Positions 45,600 through 56,805 of a stretch of DNA of 64,000 nt are shown here, in pieces. The DNA comes from Pseudocercospora fijiensis CIRAD86. Lineage: Eukaryota; Ascomycota; Dothideomycetes; Mycosphaerellales; Mycosphaerellaceae. The notes under the pieces are model-generated. The model saw only the letters and a list, made by a program, of their open reading frames with translations. It was not told the DNA's origin and did not search any database. The position numbers were made by a program, and so were the translations under genes. Location of the stretch: NCBI RefSeq assembly GCF_000340215.1, contig NW_006921541.1, forward strand, positions 2,577,527 to 2,641,526, given 5' to 3'. The number at the start of each line of letters is the position of its first letter. The stretch's first letter is position 1.

Positions 45600-45999
45600 C
45601 TAGCCGAACCTAACCTCCCGCCCTTCTAAGACTACTTCCCTCTAGTTTCCTAGTCTCTAGCAACCGCCCTTAGGTAGTAACGATAACAAGATACTCCGCT
45701 AGAGAAGATTGTTCCTACCCTAATTAGTATTAGTTACGCGGGACACTAAGGAAGGGAGGATCCCTCTCCCTTCCTAGCTCTTAGATAGACGTAGCAACCT
45801 AGGCCTATAGCCTCTAAGAATAGGGACCTTAGGCCGCTAAGCTTAGTATCTAGAAGAAAGAAGAACGCACGGGCTACGTTTATATACCTGCTACTATAAA
45901 AGGTAATGCTGCATCTATAACGATAGTGCTATAGGCTAATATAAGCTACGCTAGGCCTAGGCGATTTGCTCCTAGTTGCCGAGTATCTCTAGAGAAAAG

Positions 46000-46026
46000 C
46001 TAATACTACCCCGGGGGTATTATTAG
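46000..46026. repeat. Palindrome IV, A3
   Basis: CTAATACTACCCC / GGGGGTATTATTAG, perfect over its arms. The following spacer has a C-run (about 14 C near 46,348) that is shorter and interrupted in A1 and A2. Confidence 0.92.
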
Positions 46027-46451
46027 TCCCGCTAGCCTTACTACTATAGATTACTACTAGGTACTCGAACTTACTAGTTACATTTCGAGTGCGCGGGAAT
46101 CTACGAAAGCTAGAGGTTAATAAAGGCGCGTAGTCGCTACTAGCAATTAGCTAGATCGATTATTAAACTTTAGCCGCTCTACTAATAAAGGAGTCTCGTA
46201 TATAGCTTTACTTTTTAGAGTCTATATATAATCGTTATCCGTTTGCTTTACCGGAATATACGGACTACGCTACCTTCGTACCCTATTTAAGGCGAGCCTT
46301 CTAAGCTCTTTCTTCTACTCGAATACTAACTAACTTACTACCGCCTACCCCCCCCCCCCTCTCTTCTATCTAAACCCTTTAATTATTATTAACAAGCTAC
46401 GAACGTTTTTGCAAACTCGTTACTAACTCCTTTCCGCTCCGGTCGACTAAG

Positions 46452-49202
46452 ATGTCTTCCGGCGCCCTAAATCCGCTAGGCGCTAGCAGTAGTAGCAACC
46501 TACTAGCCCTAAACCTAGGCGTACTAGTCCCGATCGAAGCCCCCTCCGATAGCGCCTTAGCTGCTACAACTAGCCTCGAGCACTGCTTCTAGATCGTTAG
46601 CGCCCTTAAAGACCCTTAAGAGAAGATCTAGAACGCTCGTACCCTGCTACGCGTTATTAATAGGAATATTAAGAAGGCTGCTATCTTAGTTACGTACGGT
46701 ATAAACAACTTATATTAGTCTATCGGTAAGCGTATCTTTAAGCGCGAGGTCCTTAACGATATAGATATCGAATAAGCCTTTCCTATCGTTTATAGTCTCG
46801 AGATAGCCGGTACCTAGATTCGGTTACGCTTTAAGACCCTCGACTAGGCCTTCGAATATTAGGGAGGACTAAGTAGTCTTCCTAAGAGCCTTATTAACTT
46901 CGCCTACGGTAGACAAGAGCGTGCTAAGCAGGTCTCTTCGTTCGTTAATAAGTATAAGGTCCGTCGTTAAGGCGCCGAGCATCTTTCCTATACTATAATC
47001 TATCGTATATCTACCGCTAGCAAGAAGGTAGGCAAGTAGTTACTTAACTTGTCCTTTACGCTTAACGACTTTACGATAGCCTACTAGAAGAAGTACTACG
47101 ATGCGATTGTCTAGGTCGATCTTAACGTATAGACAACTAAGGATCTACTAAAAGAGAAGGGCTGTCGTATTAATAGTATAGGCTTTATTGTTAAAGGTTA
47201 AGAGGCTCCTATCGTTAATGTCCTTAAACGTAAGGCTCTTCGCCTAGAAACCGAGGCCGATACGGCTACTAGTCTTACGCTCGCTATAGAAATGTAGGCT
47301 AAAGATCGTCGCTCGACCCGCAACCGTAAGGTCCCTTAAGAAGTTTAAGACGAGCGCGCTAAGGCCGAAGTAGCGCGTAAGAAGGCATTGTATACTCGCT
47401 AGGCCCTCCGTAAGGCTACTAAGAAGTACAGCACTCCTTCTAATACCGACTATAGTACTAACTATAGTACTAACTATAGTAACTCGGATATTAATATACT
47501 AGATATACTACTAGAAGATGTCTCCTCCGAAGGCTCCTTTAGCGAGCGTAGAGATAGAGGCCTCTCGCCGATCCTATTAACTAAGAATATCTATAGTTCT
47601 TATAAGGGCGACTCTATTGCGTACCTTATTACTAATATCGATATAGTTCCTAAAGCCGATATAGGTAAAGCTCCTACCGCCCTATCTATCTATTAACAGC
47701 TCGACGACCTTAGTAAGCTAGGTAAAGAGCGGTTTACTATATATACTAACTATATTAAGAAGGCTACTAAGGTCTGTGGTCTTTACGCTAGCGCTAAGAC
47801 GAGTGTCCTTATTAGCCGCCTATTAAAGATTAGACGTAATGTCGCTAATTAAGATGCCTTCGCTACCCTTAAGGCTAATTAGGCCTATGCTAACTAGTTT
47901 CCTAGACGCCCTGTTGCCGCCCCGATATCTCTAGGACTCTACGCGTTTAACCCTACTAGTACTATTACTCGCGCCCTTACGCTAACGGATCGCTAGAGCA
48001 AGTTCGTTACTAGTATCCTTAGCTAAGGCACCTCCTTCGACCGCTTTCGCTAGACTAGCAATGCTATCTTCCCTTAAGTCTTTAGTTAGTTACAAGAGCC
48101 TCGTAGAGCATATCTTCCTTTCCTTATCGACCTAATATAGGAGGAGTTTAAAATGTATCTTTAGTATATACGTACGATACCTAAGTCTAAGTAAGAAGGC
48201 CGCAATGCCCTTTAAACTTATAGTATAAGCAACTAAATCGTCCGCTAGCACCCTGCCCTATAGCTCTTAGCTATCGCCCTTCGACCTAATTATATATACG
48301 AGCTTATCTCCGTCCCTAAGCCTACTAAGTTCTTTAAGGTTAGCGGTACTTACGAAAACTGTCCTTCTAAGGAGTCTGCTCGTCTCGGACAAGATATAGT
48401 TAAGCTCGCAGCTAGCAAGGGTACTAGTTACCTACGCATTAAGGTCTACCTTATGTCTAAGGATAAGACTAGCTACTCTACTATTATCGAAGGCATATAT
48501 TAGCCCGAGGTCTTTACGAACTAGGTTGAGAAGCTTAAGGCTCGTAGCCTAGTCCTACTAAGCAAGATCGGTAAGCTTACTAATAAGCACCTTACCGACG
48601 ACGACCTCGACTATATATTCGATAGTTAGCCTAATAGTAAGGGACGCAAAGCGGAGTAGATCCTTAACCCTCTAAAGGAGTGCGAGGTCTCTATTTAGAT
48701 GCTATACCTACTATATAGTAATCTAAAGACTAAGAGCAACCGTATATTAATTAACCTAGGCTATTCTCGCGTTATTAACGGCACTAAGGTTAAGGGCTAC
48801 GAGAACTTAACAGTCTCTTAGGTTACTAAAGCGTACCGTAATCTAACCGCCCTCCTAGCCTCTAACTCCTTCGTACTATTCGCTTTCCCTATAGCTATCT
48901 TAGTCGAAGGCCTCGGCTATATCTCCGACGCCCTAGTTAGTAGGATTCCTTAGTTAAGTTACGTTGTTTAGAACGAAGTTAAACAGATCCTCTAGCTTAA
49001 TAACGAGGGACTTAAGGAATATCTATATAATTAGGAGAATGCTACGACGGAAAAGGCTACTAACCTCCTCGTTAATTAAGCTTTCTATAAGGGATAGTAC
49101 TTCGGTACTAACAGCTTTAACGTATACAGAGGAGATTTCGAGAGCCGACTAGCAGATAAGGTTATTGCTAGTAAGGATTACGGCGCGTTAAAGCAATAGT
49201 AG
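46452..49202 (+). pseudogene. A3 third ORF (ORF3)
   Basis: ATG 46,452 kept; the frame ends TAG-TAG 49,197-49,202, 917 codons, in register with A2 apart from in-frame indels (an extra Tyr/Ser-rich repeat 'NYST' near 47,445-47,480). More TAG/TAA than A2. Description and uncertainties are given in the A2 entry. Confidence 0.75.
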
Positions 49203-49256
49203 GTCTATATAGTATTGCTTAGGAAGTTGTTTTTATATAATTATAGTATCTAGGAT

Positions 49257-49281
49257 TAATGCTACCCCGGGGGTATTATTG
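49257..49281. repeat. Palindrome V, A3
   Basis: TAATGCTACCCC / GGGGGTATTATTG, 54 bp after the ORF3 stop codons. Confidence 0.92.
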
Positions 49282-49389
49282 CGGAGTTCTAAGAATAGCC
49301 TTAGCTAAGAGCGCTAAGGATGCATACATATTTGTTTTAAGCGCGCATAATGTAAAACGTGTCTAGTTAGATACGAAGAAAGGGAGGGA

Positions 49390-49668
49390 TATTAGCTAGT
49401 AACCGGCCCTACACCTATAGGCTAGTTTTAAGCCTATATAAGAGGCCTCCTTCTATAGAGTAGATAGATTATTAACCTCGTATAGCACATTGTTTATATT
49501 ACACTTCTACAATGCCTATATTATAGGGCTCTAGTTATTAGCCTAGGCGACAGTCTCGTTATCCTATCTTGCTAAACATAGCTGCCTATATTGCTATAGG
49601 TTATGTTACCCTCGGTAGCCTGTACTATTGCTACAAGTAGTAGTAGTAGTATTAGTTTCCGTCCTTTA
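49390..49668 (+). repeat. A3 3' LTR (279 bp)
   Basis: Preceded by GAAGAAAGGGAGGGA, followed by the target copy CTAA (49,669-49,672) and the resumed Helitron frame. Confidence 0.95.
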
Positions 49669-49672
49669 CTAA

Positions 49673-52600
49673 GTACTATAGTAAGGCAGAGAAGCGTAGT
49701 ATACTATTGCTCGATATTGCTAAGTAGCTTAGTCCTTATCTATAGAATACTAATCGGCCTATAGTCTCTTTCTTCGTAAAGATAATAAATAAGCTTATCG
49801 GTAAGAGAGATATTTTAGTATAGGAAGCCTGCTACTAGTTACTTAGTTTACCTCTTTTATAAGGCTCGCGTTAAGTATAGAGCTTCGATTGTCGCCTTCC
49901 TTAGAATTAAACGAAAGTTAAGCGATACGATAAGCGAGCTAGCGAGATCGTTATATAGGGTAAGTTACCGCTGCTTAAGTATATCGATCGTCTTAGTATC
50001 TTACCTAAGAAATTTGCTAAGTCGGACCTCCTAAACCGGCCTAATCTTACCCTCTTTAAGTTCTTAACTCGTTAGGACTTTAGTATATTTAAGATGCGAC
50101 CTTAGGCAAAAGCTCGCCTGCTTAATTACTTTCCGAAGTACTCCGGCAATCGGGAGGAAGATAATAGCACGTACGAGGACTATTATCGCACTAAGATCGT
50201 ATTATATTACCTATTCGATAGCTAATACCCTACTCTTCTATATACCTTTAGCGATTACGTAGATAAAGAGTTTTATACTTAGTAGGATGCTTATAACTAG
50301 TGCTCTTATAACTATACTTACTATCCTTTCGACTACTTCGGCATTAATCTGCCTATACCGACTAAAGACCTGTTTAAAGAAGAATAGTATAATCTAGAAG
50401 AGGAAGAAGCTAAGGGTAAGCTTCTCGTACGCGCTATTTCTAATCGTAACCCTATAGAAGAAGAGGAAGACCTTAACAACCTTAGCAATCGTAAGTTAGA
50501 TAAGGACTATAATTAGACTCCTTATATTAGGCGTTACGATCTCGGACATTAGCTTAAGGACTAGTAGAAGAACAAGCGTAGTACTAGTAATGCTTATTAG
50601 AAGATTAGTAGTATTGTAAACCTATAGCAGAAAGTTAATAGCCTCTCCCTAGAACAGCGGCTCTAGTATAATCGTATCTATAACTACGCTAACGAGTTAC
50701 TAAATAGCGCTACTATACTAGATTAGATCTTGCTTAATATTAATAGTAAGGCAGGCGTTAGCAAGTCCTATATAATTAAGCTTCTCTCTTCCGCTATTAA
50801 GGAGATAGTAGAACAGTAGGATTCTGCTAGCGTATAATACTAAATAGGAAACCCTATTATGCGAATTGCTTTAACTAGTGCTGCTGCCTTTAGTATTAAG
50901 GGCTCTACAATTTACTCGGCTTTCCGCTTGCCTCTTACGATAAAGGAGTATATACCGCTTAAGGGTAGAGCATTGTCGGCTTTCTAGGTATATATAAGCA
51001 ATATACTCTATATTGTTATTAATAAGAAGTTAATAATTGACTTAGTAGAGCTATACTAGATCGATAGGCGCTTACGACAGGTCGGATAGCAAGATATAAG
51101 CTACCCTTAAGAAGATTAAGATAATCCGGAAGTCGATACCTTATTGCCTTTCCGAGGCTTTACTATCTATATATATAGCGACTTTAGTTAATTACTCCCG
51201 ATTAGAGGCCGCCCTCTTTTTAGTAGACCGACCCTAACTAACTTACCTAAAGTTGTCCTAGGTCGGTATATATAGCATCTCTTTAACGAGACTATTTAGC
51301 TTAATATTATTTAACGCTAGTAAGGAAATAACCTAGCAGTATAGGCATTTAAAGATACGCTTAAAGGTCTATATATAGGTCTAGGCAAGTTAACTATTAA
51401 GTAATAGCAGACTCTTACGACCCGTATCCGAGATGCTTCTTATTCTTATCTAGTGCAATATAAGGATGCGATCCGGCTATTTAGTTATAAGAAGTAGGTA
51501 TCGACTCTTAACTATACCTTAATACGCGACAATTAGCAACTAATTAAGCCTATTAAGGCTAAATATATAGGTCGTTATACTGCCTAAGCTAACTACGAGA
51601 CTAGCGGAAACCTATATAAGATCCTTCTAATCTATATTAACGCCCGCGTTATAGTAACTAAGAACCTTTAGGTATAGTAGGGTATTATTAATAGCAGTAT
51701 AGGTACCGTCCGCGATATAATCTAGGCTAAGGACGCATTACGCACCGATTAAGAGGTTGTTAACGAGGATATACCGGCTATTATACTAGTCGAGCTAGAC
51801 GAGTATTCTAGACCGACACTAAACTAGGAAGTTAATAGTCTACTATCGAATATAGTACCTATTGTGCCTTCTCGGCGCGAATAGAAGTATAACGATCGCA
51901 CTAATAGCTAATATATCTATACTTAGTTCCTACTAACTATCGTATATACTATTATAGTTTATAAGTCGTAAGGTATAATATTAGATAAGGGTATTCTTAA
52001 TATCTCTAAGAAGGACTTTACGCCTACCTTAACTTATATTACTTACTCTCGCTTCCGCAACCTCGATAATATCCTATTTAACGAGCCTTTTAATTACGAC
52101 CGCTTTAAGGGCAAGCTATATAAGTTACATATCGACCGCTATACTAATTATATTCGCCGTAAGAAGCAGCGAACGTTGCCGCCTAGAGCTATACTTTCCT
52201 CCGACCTACCGTACCTAGACATTAAGGCCGCTAAGCGTAACAAGCGTTAACAGTAGCGCGATCTATAGACTCTATAAGCTTAGTAGGAATACTATCTTTA
52301 GTAGTAACGCGCGCGAGAATAGGACTAGGAAGAGGCTCTCTGTCGTCGTTAGTAAGAAAAAGAGGCCTAACTCGAGGCAGACTTAGTTGAAATTGCTAAG
52401 ATAGAGTCTCGTAGTCTAGGCTAGCAGCCTAAGTCTTCTAACGAGGAAGCTACCCTTCTAGTCGCATCTCTTCCGTTTCTCGAGCGTATACTTATAATAC
52501 TTATTATTCCTAGAAAGCGTATATTACTTAGGGTACTACGTCGAAACTTTATAGAGGTCTATAGCCGTCGTATATAGGGCCTTAACTTTACCGATGCGCT

Positions 52601-53048
52601 ACGCAATATAGCCGCCCGTAACGAGGTTGTTATTAAAGGCCTAAGTATAAGTATTCTAAAGCGTTATACTAATTAAGATTAGGGTTGTCTTAGCGATCGA
52701 CAAGTCGCTAGCGAGTTCCTTAATAACGAGACCTTCTAGCGCAATGTTAATGCTAACCGCCGAGCCTAGTAGTCTTAGTTAGAACAACTCCTTCGAGCTA
52801 GTAATATTATAGATAGCTAATAGGGTACTTAGTACGACTAGGGCACCTAGTAAGAGTAAGATACTAAGATAATAGACACTAGAGATAAGGAGATTAATAA
52901 AGATATACGCATTTAAATTGCTTTAGTTAATAAATAGGCGCGTTAGTAGGCCTTCGATAATCGATTACGTCGCAATTAGGAGAAAGACTTAGAGATAGCG
53001 TAGGGTAATAACGATAACGAGACCTTCGAGTAAAGGATATAGCGATAA
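49673..53048 (+). pseudogene. Helitron RepHel protein, C-terminal half
   Basis: Resumes in phase after A3. It starts 'KYYSKAEKRSILLLDIAK' (end of the Rep tyrosine motif). Next come the linker typical of Helitrons ('NKLIGKRDILV', 'GSR.V', 'RASEIV') and a Pif1-type helicase. The helicase has Walker A at 50,751-50,768 reading Ala-Gly-Val-Ser-Lys-Ser (a Gly changed to Ser), 'AAAFSIKGSTIYSAFRLPLT', 'IDRRLRQV', 'LLPIRGRPLF', 'VYKSQGIILDKGILNISKKD' and 'TLTYITYSRFRNLDNILF' (to about 52,110). A long Gln/Arg-rich tail follows. The last in-frame stop is TAA 53,046-53,048. RIP stops throughout. Confidence 0.9.
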
Positions 53049-53075
53049 ATATATAGTTATAGTAGCATAGATACA

Positions 53076-53095
53076 AGCGCTCTAGTAGGCGCTAA
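53076..53095 (+). terminator. Putative Helitron 3' terminus
   Basis: A short hairpin AGCGC (53,076-53,080), loop TCTAGTAG, GCGCT (53,089-53,093), ending CTAA and followed by T. Helitrons end in CTRR behind a hairpin and insert between A and T. Here the CTAA overlaps the stem instead of lying about 10 nt after it, so the exact end is uncertain. RIP-type sequence stops at this point. Confidence 0.5.
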
Positions 53096-53445
53096 TCTGA
53101 ATTTGTTCTCGAGCTCTACGCCGTCGCTCCGCTCGAATAGGACAAGCACTGTAGGGCTTGAACGATACTTTATACGACTTGAACTTCAACACCACAAACT
53201 TCGACTTCAAGCGCCGACTTGGGTCACTACGTCACACCTGACAAGGTGCGCTACTTTCTGCGATCAAGGCGATCAAGGCGATCATTAGAACAAGAACATC
53301 TGTCGCCGCGCGCAAGCTCGACCACAATATCGCCAGGGTGCAATTGCGCTCCAAAAGGTACGCAAAATCACGCCGATGCCATATTAACATCTTCAGCTAA
53401 CTAGTCCGGTAGTATTTCAAGTCAAAAACAAATACCAAAACGACC
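53096..53445. other. Boundary DNA, no gene seen
   Basis: Normal base usage with CpA and TpG restored. It contains a 9-bp tandem repeat GATCAAGGC (2.5 units, about 53,263-53,283). Two overlapping 61-codon open frames have no protein-like character. It probably includes the promoter and 5' UTR of the next gene. Confidence 0.6.
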
Positions 53446-54294
53446 ATGGCTGGCGACAACCTCGGCAGCGTTCCAACGGCGACTACCACCGATCAAGACG
53501 CGTCCGCGCAATCACTACCATCGAACGAGTCTGGTGCGAATGACAGCATCATAGTTCCCGATGACAAGATGCCAAAGCGAGCATCGTTTATGGGCATTCC
53601 GCCGGAAATGAGGCTGCGCATCTATGACTTCCTGCTCAATGGCAGCAGGATCACGGATCTCAAGACCCCTTACGGCTTGCCTCACTCCTGCTACGTCGAC
53701 AGTCGGTTCGAGGGGCCAGAGGAGCAACTCAAGTGCCGATGTGCACGTCCAGTTCATCCACAGATACTCGCCGTCAATCATCTTGTGTTCGAAGAAGCGT
53801 TCAATGTGATGTACGGCACTACGGAGCTTCGTCTCAGGCTTCCAGAGTGTGGAGAAATTCATGCTACGCTCCCAAAAATCCCTGTACACGGCAAGGAAAA
53901 AGTTACGAAAATTGTGTTCCTATCAACCTTCACTGCGCTCGATATCAAGCTTTTCGACGAGGAAACACCCTCAAACGCCATCTCGCTTCTGTTGCACCGA
54001 CTCTCGCTAGACTATCCATCCTTGAAGCATGTTCGACTGTTGATTGATTTGAACGCGATTGGCTTTCATAGATTCACCCCGGATTTTGCTCCAATCGCAG
54101 CTATTCTCAGACTCCCTCAAATCGAGAGTCTTAACGTAGAGCTGCTGCGACGCAGTGGCCTTTGCGTAATTGCGCAGAAGTTTGCCAGTGGTCTCGATGC
54201 AAGCTTGCGGGCGGAGATGGCGGCTTTGGGCAAGAATGTCAAGATCATGTCATGGGGTAAGGAGGTGCCGATACGGGTCGAAGATGTACGATGA
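53446..54294 (+). CDS. F-box-like protein, 282 aa
   Basis: A single exon, ATG in good context (ACCATGGC), stop 54,292-54,294. Residues about 45-60, 'ASFMGIPPEMRLRIYDFLL', are the short F-box-like helix pair found in many ascomycete proteins of unknown role. Then comes 'HPQILAVNHLVFEEAFNVMYGTTELRL' (the conserved 'LL.vn..i..Ea..vlYg...' block), and an alpha/beta C-terminal part without repeats. The N-terminal 43 residues are Ser/Thr/Asp-rich and probably disordered. By family it may bind Skp1 in an SCF complex, but no substrate can be inferred. It lies 350 bp from the transposon edge and shows no RIP. Confidence 0.8.
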   Translation: MAGDNLGSVPTATTTDQDASAQSLPSNESGANDSIIVPDDKMPKRASFMGIPPEMRLRIYDFLLNGSRITDLKTPYGLPHSCYVDSRFEGPEEQLKCRCARPVHPQILAVNHLVFEEAFNVMYGTTELRLRLPECGEIHATLPKIPVHGKEKVTKIVFLSTFTALDIKLFDEETPSNAISLLLHRLSLDYPSLKHVRLLIDLNAIGFHRFTPDFAPIAAILRLPQIESLNVELLRRSGLCVIAQKFASGLDASLRAEMAALGKNVKIMSWGKEVPIRVEDVR

Positions 54295-54905
54295 GGAGGA
54301 AAGTGACTAAGTCGCTCGACTATTCGAGCATTCGGCAAGGTGAAATGAGTCGGACGGCGTACTGATGAGGATGATGGGAAGAAGGCATTGCATATTGGTT
54401 TCGGCTGGGATGGGTTTCGGAAAGCAGAAGACTTACTGGTTCGATGCTGTGGAACAATCGGATGTGACTGATGATTCACTACATGCTAAAGCACTGGAAT
54501 TGGTGGGATATTGGCCCGCACGGATAAGAGTCTGGCGGAAGAGATCCTGAAGTTTGCAGGCAGGCAGGCAGGCAGGTGTCTTGCCGCCAGCGATACACAC
54601 TACTCGACGAGATGATGTTGCCTTGGCCCCATGGCGAGCAGCCTGCAGCCTAAAACATCTATCTGCATCCCTCAATGCAGTTTACATTCAATCTCCCTTC
54701 TTTCAACTGGTCGGGCACCATTCAAGGCTGATGGAAACGATCTGGGCTAGTTCCATCACCAAGCACGCCGTCAAAAATTGCCGAACGTTTTTCGATATAA
54801 CTGGAGGACACGTCAAGTAAGCAATTGTGTCTGAACGCGAACAGTCTAATCGCTCTCGTGACGGAAATTGGCTTGATACACAACATCGATATCGCATTGG
54901 TGTCA
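54295..54905. other. Intergenic, 611 bp, with (GCAG)n
   Basis: Convergent intergenic region between the F-box-like gene and the DJ-1 family gene. It holds a GCAG tetranucleotide run at 54,556-54,576 (five units). Several short open frames on both strands lack coding character. Confidence 0.6.
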
Positions 54906-55619
54906 CTAAACCACCCACCCCTCAGTAAATTCATTCTTGCCAAATTTCCAATCATAATCCATTCCCTTCGCCACTTCGCGGGCCTTTTCCATCGAAAATA
55001 GCTCGCTGAGGATCCACAGCGCCGCATCGATACCGCAAGAGACACCTCCAGCTGTGATGATCCGTACACCAGTAGGACTCCTGCCCGTATCGACCCACCG
55101 TTTCCGAACCACGTTTGTCTCTTCGCCCGGAGCGTTGTTGGCTCTGCAGATCTCACGCAGCGTGTCCAGGTAAGACCAGTGACATGTCGCAGTCTTGCCA
55201 GATAAGGCACCTATAGTACCCAAAAACGCAGCTCCAGTGCAGACCGAGAGAATCCATCTATGCCTGCCTCCTGACGAACCAAAGCCTGCAAAAGTCCTCA
55301 GCACCGCGAGCAGATTTTCGTCGTCCTCGATGGCTTTTTGCACATTTCCCGGCGGAGCTCCTGGCATAACTAGAATCTCGTATCGACTGAGCTCTATGCT
55401 TCCGTCTGATTTGGTGGCCAAAAGCTCCAGGAGTGAAACTTGTCGTTTCAAAATTATGCCTTCGGATGAGGCGATGGTGTCTTGCGAAGATGCAATTGTG
55501 ATGCGACGTTCTCGAGTAGGGATACGAGAACTTCCAAAGACTTCGCTTGGCCCGGTTAGATCCATAATATTCAGGCCAGCGAAGGCTATGGCTAGGATTT
55601 CGAGTCTTTTGGTAGGCAT
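54906..55619 (-). CDS. DJ-1/PfpI (ThiJ) family protein, 237 aa
   Basis: I choose ATG at 55,619 ('MPTKRLEILAIAFAGLNIMDLTGP') because the family begins with this first beta strand. An in-frame ATG at 55,703 would add 28 basic residues. The nucleophile elbow 'WILSVCTGAAFLG' puts the reactive Cys at residue 127; an acidic partner Asp20 lies in 'NIMDLTGPSEVF'. 'MPGAPPG' and 'ATCHWSYLDTLREI' are the other family blocks, and 'TAGGVSCGIDAALWIL' follows. The length is normal for the class-I amidotransferase-like fold. This subgroup includes isonitrile hydratase-like proteins and many uncharacterised fungal ThiJ proteins. Substrate unknown. Confidence 0.9.
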   Translation of the reverse strand: MPTKRLEILAIAFAGLNIMDLTGPSEVFGSSRIPTRERRITIASSQDTIASSEGIILKRQVSLLELLATKSDGSIELSRYEILVMPGAPPGNVQKAIEDDENLLAVLRTFAGFGSSGGRHRWILSVCTGAAFLGTIGALSGKTATCHWSYLDTLREICRANNAPGEETNVVRKRWVDTGRSPTGVRIITAGGVSCGIDAALWILSELFSMEKAREVAKGMDYDWKFGKNEFTEGWVV

Positions 55620-56262
55620 TTTGGTTGGTCTTTGCAGATTTAGATATGTGGGGTCGGTATACAGGTGTGAGTGGAATCTACGTCTGCGCGTGCGAGCTTG
55701 CAATAGTCGACTGTGGACTCGTGGTGTTGGATGAACATTTCAATGAACTGGCGTGATGTCTAGAAATTCCAATCGCAAGCCCTGACATGGGAAAGCACGG
55801 GCCCAAAACCCTCGCTACAAGGCACGTGATTAGCATCCTGCGTTACCAGGTCCGATACGATTATGAAGCCGTCACTTTGGCATGAGATGAGATGGAGGTA
55901 CTGGGGAAGGAAGGCATCAAAAGGCGTGAGTTTGTGCTGATTGTGACAACTCGGCGGACTTTGGAGAGGCGAAGACGAAGAGTGTTGTGCTGGCACGCGA
56001 TGAGAGTCTTCCGGGTCGTCTAATCAATTGGAATGCAAGTGGGAAAATTTCGGAGACGGGTGTGCTATGAGATGATGTTCTTGAGAGAGATACGCGCTGG
56101 AGAAGTGATGTTGGTGGTGGAGAGAGCAGGATCTCAAGACTTGGCGCTGTCGGGCCGAATTCTTCCGAAATTTTGGGCAGTGAACTTGGCTGGACAGCAA
56201 CACGACTTCATCAACCACAGAGGCTTCGTCTTGCAATGCTTTTCTGCTGCTTTATATCACTA
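55620..56262. other. Intergenic, about 640 bp
   Basis: Upstream of the DJ-1 family gene and downstream of the next minus-strand gene. No conserved coding frame; several overlapping short frames with low-complexity products only. Confidence 0.6.
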
Positions 56263-56805
56263 TCATGGGCTCCGGAAGCTCGAACCGAAGGGAATTGGAC
56301 CGAGGTAAAGCTTCAGCGAACACAGCCCTTGGAGTCGCAGAAGGCTGAGAATACCTAGCGGGTACTGCGATGGAATGGATCGGGAGAGAATGAGGTATCG
56401 AACGTGCTTCGCGTTGTTGCCGATCTGGTTGCAGAACTGGAGCATCATGTTTGGTGGTATCTCGAAGGTGTTTGAGCCGTAGAGGACTGGCGATGCCTAG
56501 GGACAAGTAGGAAAGTCAGCAAAATCCAGACTCGCGTGCAGGCGAATCCGTCAAGACCGGCGGTAGAAGCGTCGTAACATGACAGGTTCGTACTTGTCGC
56601 TTACCTTATTACAGACCTGATGACAGGTGGCGAGAATGTTTGGAGAAAGTCGATTTGAATCGTATAGTTTGCCGAATTGTGTGCGGGAGATAGAGCCTAA
56701 GATGAAATCGGGATCGCTATGAAGCGCCAGCTCGTAGACGCAGTTCTTCACCTCGGCCGGCAAGTTGAGGAAGCCGACTCGAGGTTGTAGTAGGGTTTGT
56801 GCCAT
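56263..56805 (-). CDS. Two-exon F-box-like protein, 144 aa
   Basis: Exon 1 is 56,805-56,605 (67 codons, from 'MAQTLLQPRVGFLNLPAEVKNCVYELAL' to 'CHQVCNK'). The intron is 56,604-56,497 (108 bp, donor GTAAGC, acceptor CCCTAG). Exon 2 is 56,496-56,263 (77 codons plus stop, 'ASPVLYGSNTFEIPPNMML...'). The joined block '...CHQVCNKASPVLYGSNTF' is the standard conserved segment of these F-box-like proteins, which supports the splice. An in-frame ATG at 57,081 would add a long non-conserved N-terminus, so I prefer 56,805. The protein is short for the class and ends after 'SSFRSP'. Function unknown. Confidence 0.8.

Larger units (their letters stand above)
10825..49668 (+). mobile_element. Gypsy element A, copy A3 (host of nested B1)
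   Basis: A complete A element from LTR 10,825-11,103 to LTR 49,390-49,668, interrupted by B1 at 12,604-39,134. The flanking duplication is CTAA (10,821-10,824 and 49,669-49,672), and it sits in a coding codon of the Helitron. Its own sequence adds to about 12.3 kb, like A2. It carries more RIP than A2, which fits its position lower in the nest: A2 landed inside B1, which lies inside A3. Confidence 0.95.

Noticed and set aside
1..53095. Centromere or telomere-proximal satellite as explanation of the repeat block
   Set aside because: All long repeats resolve into complete transposons; no satellite arrays or telomere repeats are seen, apart from the short 81-bp array.
53103..53404. Two overlapping 61-codon frames at the Helitron border
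   Set aside because: No family resemblance, odd composition, and position in the probable promoter/5' UTR of the 53,446 gene.
54117..54479. 120-codon minus-strand frame over the end of the first F-box-like gene
   Set aside because: Antisense overlap with a well-supported CDS and Ser/Pro/His-rich random composition.
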